Of a DNA stretch of 64,000 nt, positions 61,832 to 64,000 are shown in pieces. The notes beneath the pieces were generated by a model. It saw only the letters and a list, made by a program, of their open reading frames with translations, made no database searches and had not been told where the DNA came from. This DNA is from Rickettsiales bacterium UBA4311 (lineage in GTDB: Bacteria > Pseudomonadota > Alphaproteobacteria > Rickettsiales > Deianiraeaceae). A program made the translations under genes and the position numbers. How positions within the stretch are numbered: the stretch's first letter is position 1; every line of letters begins with the position of its first letter. Location of the stretch: NCBI GenBank assembly GCA_002394665.1, contig DGUL01000002.1, positions 96,040-160,039 on the forward strand, in the 5' to 3' direction.

Positions 61832-64000
61832 CTATCTTGGCGGGGTTTGTGAGTTTGTTTTGTTTGTTGTTGTTAAATTGTGTAGTTCATTGTTTTTTAT
61901 TTGTTTGGCTTCTTCATACTGGTTCTTTTTGTATATGCTGTGGATTATAACAGCAATTGCTGCGATTATGCCTAAAGTTATAAGAGCAATATCTATTGTT
62001 TTATTCATTGGTATAACGCCAGTTTCGCCAAGGACGCCAAGTGTAACTGCTCCACCACCTAATCCCATGCCTATTGCTATATCCCCAACATAAGAAGGTT
62101 CTTCCAAAGGAGTTGCGTTTGTACTTGTGTTATTGCCGTGTGTTTGTTGTTGTGAATTATTGGTGTTGCCACGGCTTTTTGTGTTTTGTGGCAAATTGTT
62201 GTTTGTATTGTGACTGGATGTGTTTGTATTTGTTGTCATTTGTTTAGTTGTTATAGTTTGCAGTGTCGGAAATTGCGATTCAAATGATGTTAATGATTGT
62301 GGTTGCATTTGTTGTGTTCGCTGAGTGTCGGCCTGAAGCTTTGTGTATGTTGTTGTGTTTGGTGATTGAAAAAACGAATTTTGTGGTAGGCGATAGCTTT
62401 GGGTATTTGGAGTATGTTGGCTGATATATCGTTGCCCGGTAGTTGCTGGTTTTGATGTGTTAATTGCGTTTGTTTTGTGTGTGCTGTTTGTATTCGTTGG
62501 AACATTGCCGTGTTGATTAAACGCATTGTTGTTTGTTGGCTGTTTAAAAGTCAGCTGTTGATTAGTATTAGTGTTTATGTTGTTTTCTTCTTGTTCTTCA
62601 TGGTCGTCGTCTTGTTGTTGAATATCATCGTCGAGAGATGTCTGTTGGTTCGTGTTGATGCTATTATTGATTTGTTTTTGTAAGTTTTGCGTCATGATGT
62701 CGTCGTTTTCGTTGGTGTCTTCTTCGTTCTCATCTGTTTTTTGTTGTTGATGATTATTGTTTTGAACAATAGGCTGTTGCTGAAATGGTGGTAATGGTTG
62801 CGACTCTGGGATATACTCTTTCTTTTTGTTTGCGTCATCTATATCTTTTTGCACTGCTTCGGGTATAGGAATGGCATTTATTGTTATGGATTGGTCAGGT
62901 TGTTTTTGTGCAACGCCCAAATCTGCCAGTTTGTTTGACAAGCATTGAAGTGTATCATTTAATGTTGTTTGTGGCATGTTTAATGCGTTTTCTCTCTGTT
63001 TAATGTTGTTGTACCACATCCGTATGGTTGTCATTGCTAGTTTTTTTGTGTTTTCTGTATATGGAGGGCTAAAATCGGTTACCAATGCTCCTATGGTACA
63101 TGTGTTTTGTTCTTTCTTTGCGTCTTCTTCGCTGTGCCACCCTTCTGGTTTGTCTGGTGTGAGTGTTACTGGTATCTCTGGATTGTTTGTGCGGATTGCT
63201 TGTTTTATTGCTTCTTTGCATTGTTCGTAGTTTGAGGGAATACTAAAATACTGACGGTAAGGTGTGCCGTCTGAATAAATTTTGATAGCATAAGGTGGTG
63301 TTTTGCTGACAAATGTACCGAATTTTTTGCGAAATTGCCATGCTAATCCAATGTTTGGAAGTGCATCTTGATTGATTGCGCGGGTTCCGTTTGTTTGCGG
63401 TATTACTTGTGGTGATTGTAGCGTGAGCTTATTGATGTCAAACAATGGTGACATTGCTTGATTGTAGCCATTTTGTTCACGGCCAACGTTGGTGCCACTA
63501 AGAGTATATACATTGTTAAGTTTCTGATAGATTTTAGTCCAATCGTTGCCTACAAGCTCTGATAGTGTATATGGCTGATCTTTGATTGTTACAACAACAT
63601 TTCTTGTATCTTGTTGTTTATTGAAGTTTTTTTTAATAATCTTCCTCAGATCATCAGCTTCTTTGGAAGTTAATGTTATTTTTTTTCGCATGTCCTCAGT
63701 AAGCAGGGCTTGATCTTGCTCATTCATTTTTTCTTGCCATCTGCCCGGCGGAACACGCGTGTATAAATGCACATAATTGTTTTGTTGACCGGCAAGCGAT
63801 GTTAATATGTCTTCCTCTGAAACTTGGAAAACTTGTGAATCATTATAGCAATACCATTTTCCATCAGAGTGTTTTTTGTAGTTTACAAAGTGGTTCACGC
63901 CGCCTGGTAGCCACTGTACGATACTGCATAGTTCAAAATAGTTGCCATTATTTTCAACATAAAGAGGCATGTAGACGGTTCTTTTGTCCTTGTTATTTTT
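61832..64000 (-). CDS. C-terminal part of a USP-like deubiquitinase, N/Q-rich, putative effector (partial)
   Basis: The frame is open to the window edge, so the N-terminus lies outside. Numbering from the Met at 63970, residues 10-72 match the C-terminal His-box end of ubiquitin-specific proteases (USP/UCH). NYFELCSIVQW and PGGVNHFVNYKK supply a His, GKWYCYNDSQVFQVSEEDI has Asn or Asp four residues after Trp as in USP7, and NNYVHLYTRV ends the fold. The upstream Cys box is not visible. Residues of about 85-380 are polar, about 380-620 are Asn/Gln/Thr-rich, and a Gly-rich hydrophobic hairpin (about 630-685) precedes a polar tail. The layout resembles the protein at 41013. Deubiquitinase activity and T4SS delivery are inferences. 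Confidence 0.72.
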   Translation of the reverse strand, partial: KNNKDKRTVYMPLYVENNGNYFELCSIVQWLPGGVNHFVNYKKHSDGKWYCYNDSQVFQVSEEDILTSLAGQQNNYVHLYTRVPPGRWQEKMNEQDQALLTEDMRKKITLTSKEADDLRKIIKKNFNKQQDTRNVVVTIKDQPYTLSELVGNDWTKIYQKLNNVYTLSGTNVGREQNGYNQAMSPLFDINKLTLQSPQVIPQTNGTRAINQDALPNIGLAWQFRKKFGTFVSKTPPYAIKIYSDGTPYRQYFSIPSNYEQCKEAIKQAIRTNNPEIPVTLTPDKPEGWHSEEDAKKEQNTCTIGALVTDFSPPYTENTKKLAMTTIRMWYNNIKQRENALNMPQTTLNDTLQCLSNKLADLGVAQKQPDQSITINAIPIPEAVQKDIDDANKKKEYIPESQPLPPFQQQPIVQNNNHQQQKTDENEEDTNENDDIMTQNLQKQINNSINTNQQTSLDDDIQQQDDDHEEQEENNINTNTNQQLTFKQPTNNNAFNQHGNVPTNTNSTHKTNAINTSKPATTGQRYISQHTPNTQSYRLPQNSFFQSPNTTTYTKLQADTQRTQQMQPQSLTSFESQFPTLQTITTKQMTTNTNTSSHNTNNNLPQNTKSRGNTNNSQQQTHGNNTSTNATPLEEPSYVGDIAIGMGLGGGAVTLGVLGETGVIPMNKTIDIALITLGIIAAIAVIIHSIYKKNQYEEAKQIKNNELHNLTTTNKTNSQTPPR

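Overview
The window is AT-rich and gene-dense and looks like a chromosome segment of a host-associated alphaproteobacterium. Alphaproteobacterial signs are a PopZ-type polar protein (DUF2497 C-terminus), an RpoH-type sigma factor, an LppC-like lipoprotein, and a scattered VirB-type type IV secretion system (T4SS) with a giant VirB6 and a DUF2610 protein, a combination best known from Rickettsiales-like bacteria. Two further traits are unusual for that group. One is a glycyl-radical (anaerobic) ribonucleotide reductase with its activase (nrdD, nrdG). The other is an operon for the lower mevalonate pathway (mevalonate kinase, phosphomevalonate kinase, diphosphomevalonate decarboxylase). I infer a bacterium living in a low-oxygen host niche, such as an anaerobic protist or an animal gut. 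The exact order cannot be fixed from this window.

Layout. 0-5 kb: rRNA methyltransferase, lptB, an EcoRI-type DNA methyltransferase with a GIY-YIG/T5orf172-like N-terminus, an EamA transporter and tatC. 5.2-15.6 kb: one 3458-codon virB6 gene on the minus strand, with a LamG-like domain inside its huge N-terminal region. 15.6-27 kb: an unknown membrane-anchored protein, dnaB, ydeI-like, a glutamine synthetase-like protein, DUF167, EamA, hslU, nrdD, rsmG and a small repeat protein. 27-36 kb: popZ-like, tRNA-Tyr, virB10, a threonine synthase-like protein, an outer-membrane-type protein, ftsK and a TatB-like protein. 36-41 kb: dcd, the three mevalonate genes and hflC. 41-46.5 kb: a large N/Q-rich putative effector, nrdG, an amino-acid-type ABC ATPase and an LppC-like lipoprotein. 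46.7-57.6 kb: nusA, then a plus-strand run of DUF2610, virB8, virB9, cyclophilin, a basic protein, a MetW-like protein, rpiB and four lipoproteins (two LPP20-like, LpoB-like, COG3014-like). 57.8-64 kb, minus strand: rpoH, tsf, rpsB, dnaQ, and the C-terminal part of a protein whose first visible ~75 residues match the His-box end of eukaryotic ubiquitin-specific proteases.

How it fits together. Four T4SS parts (VirB6, 8, 9, 10) lie at three loci. Large N/Q-rich proteins with predicted C-terminal membrane hairpins, one of them deubiquitinase-like, are plausible secreted effectors. The giant lipoprotein-like VirB6 could form an extracytoplasmic extension of the apparatus. Mevalonate kinases without the upper pathway in view, several transporters and the anaerobic reductase suggest metabolic dependence on a host. 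No insertion sequence, CRISPR array or rRNA operon was seen. Many genes are preceded by weak ribosome-binding sites and several appear to start with GTG or TTG, so some starts are uncertain.
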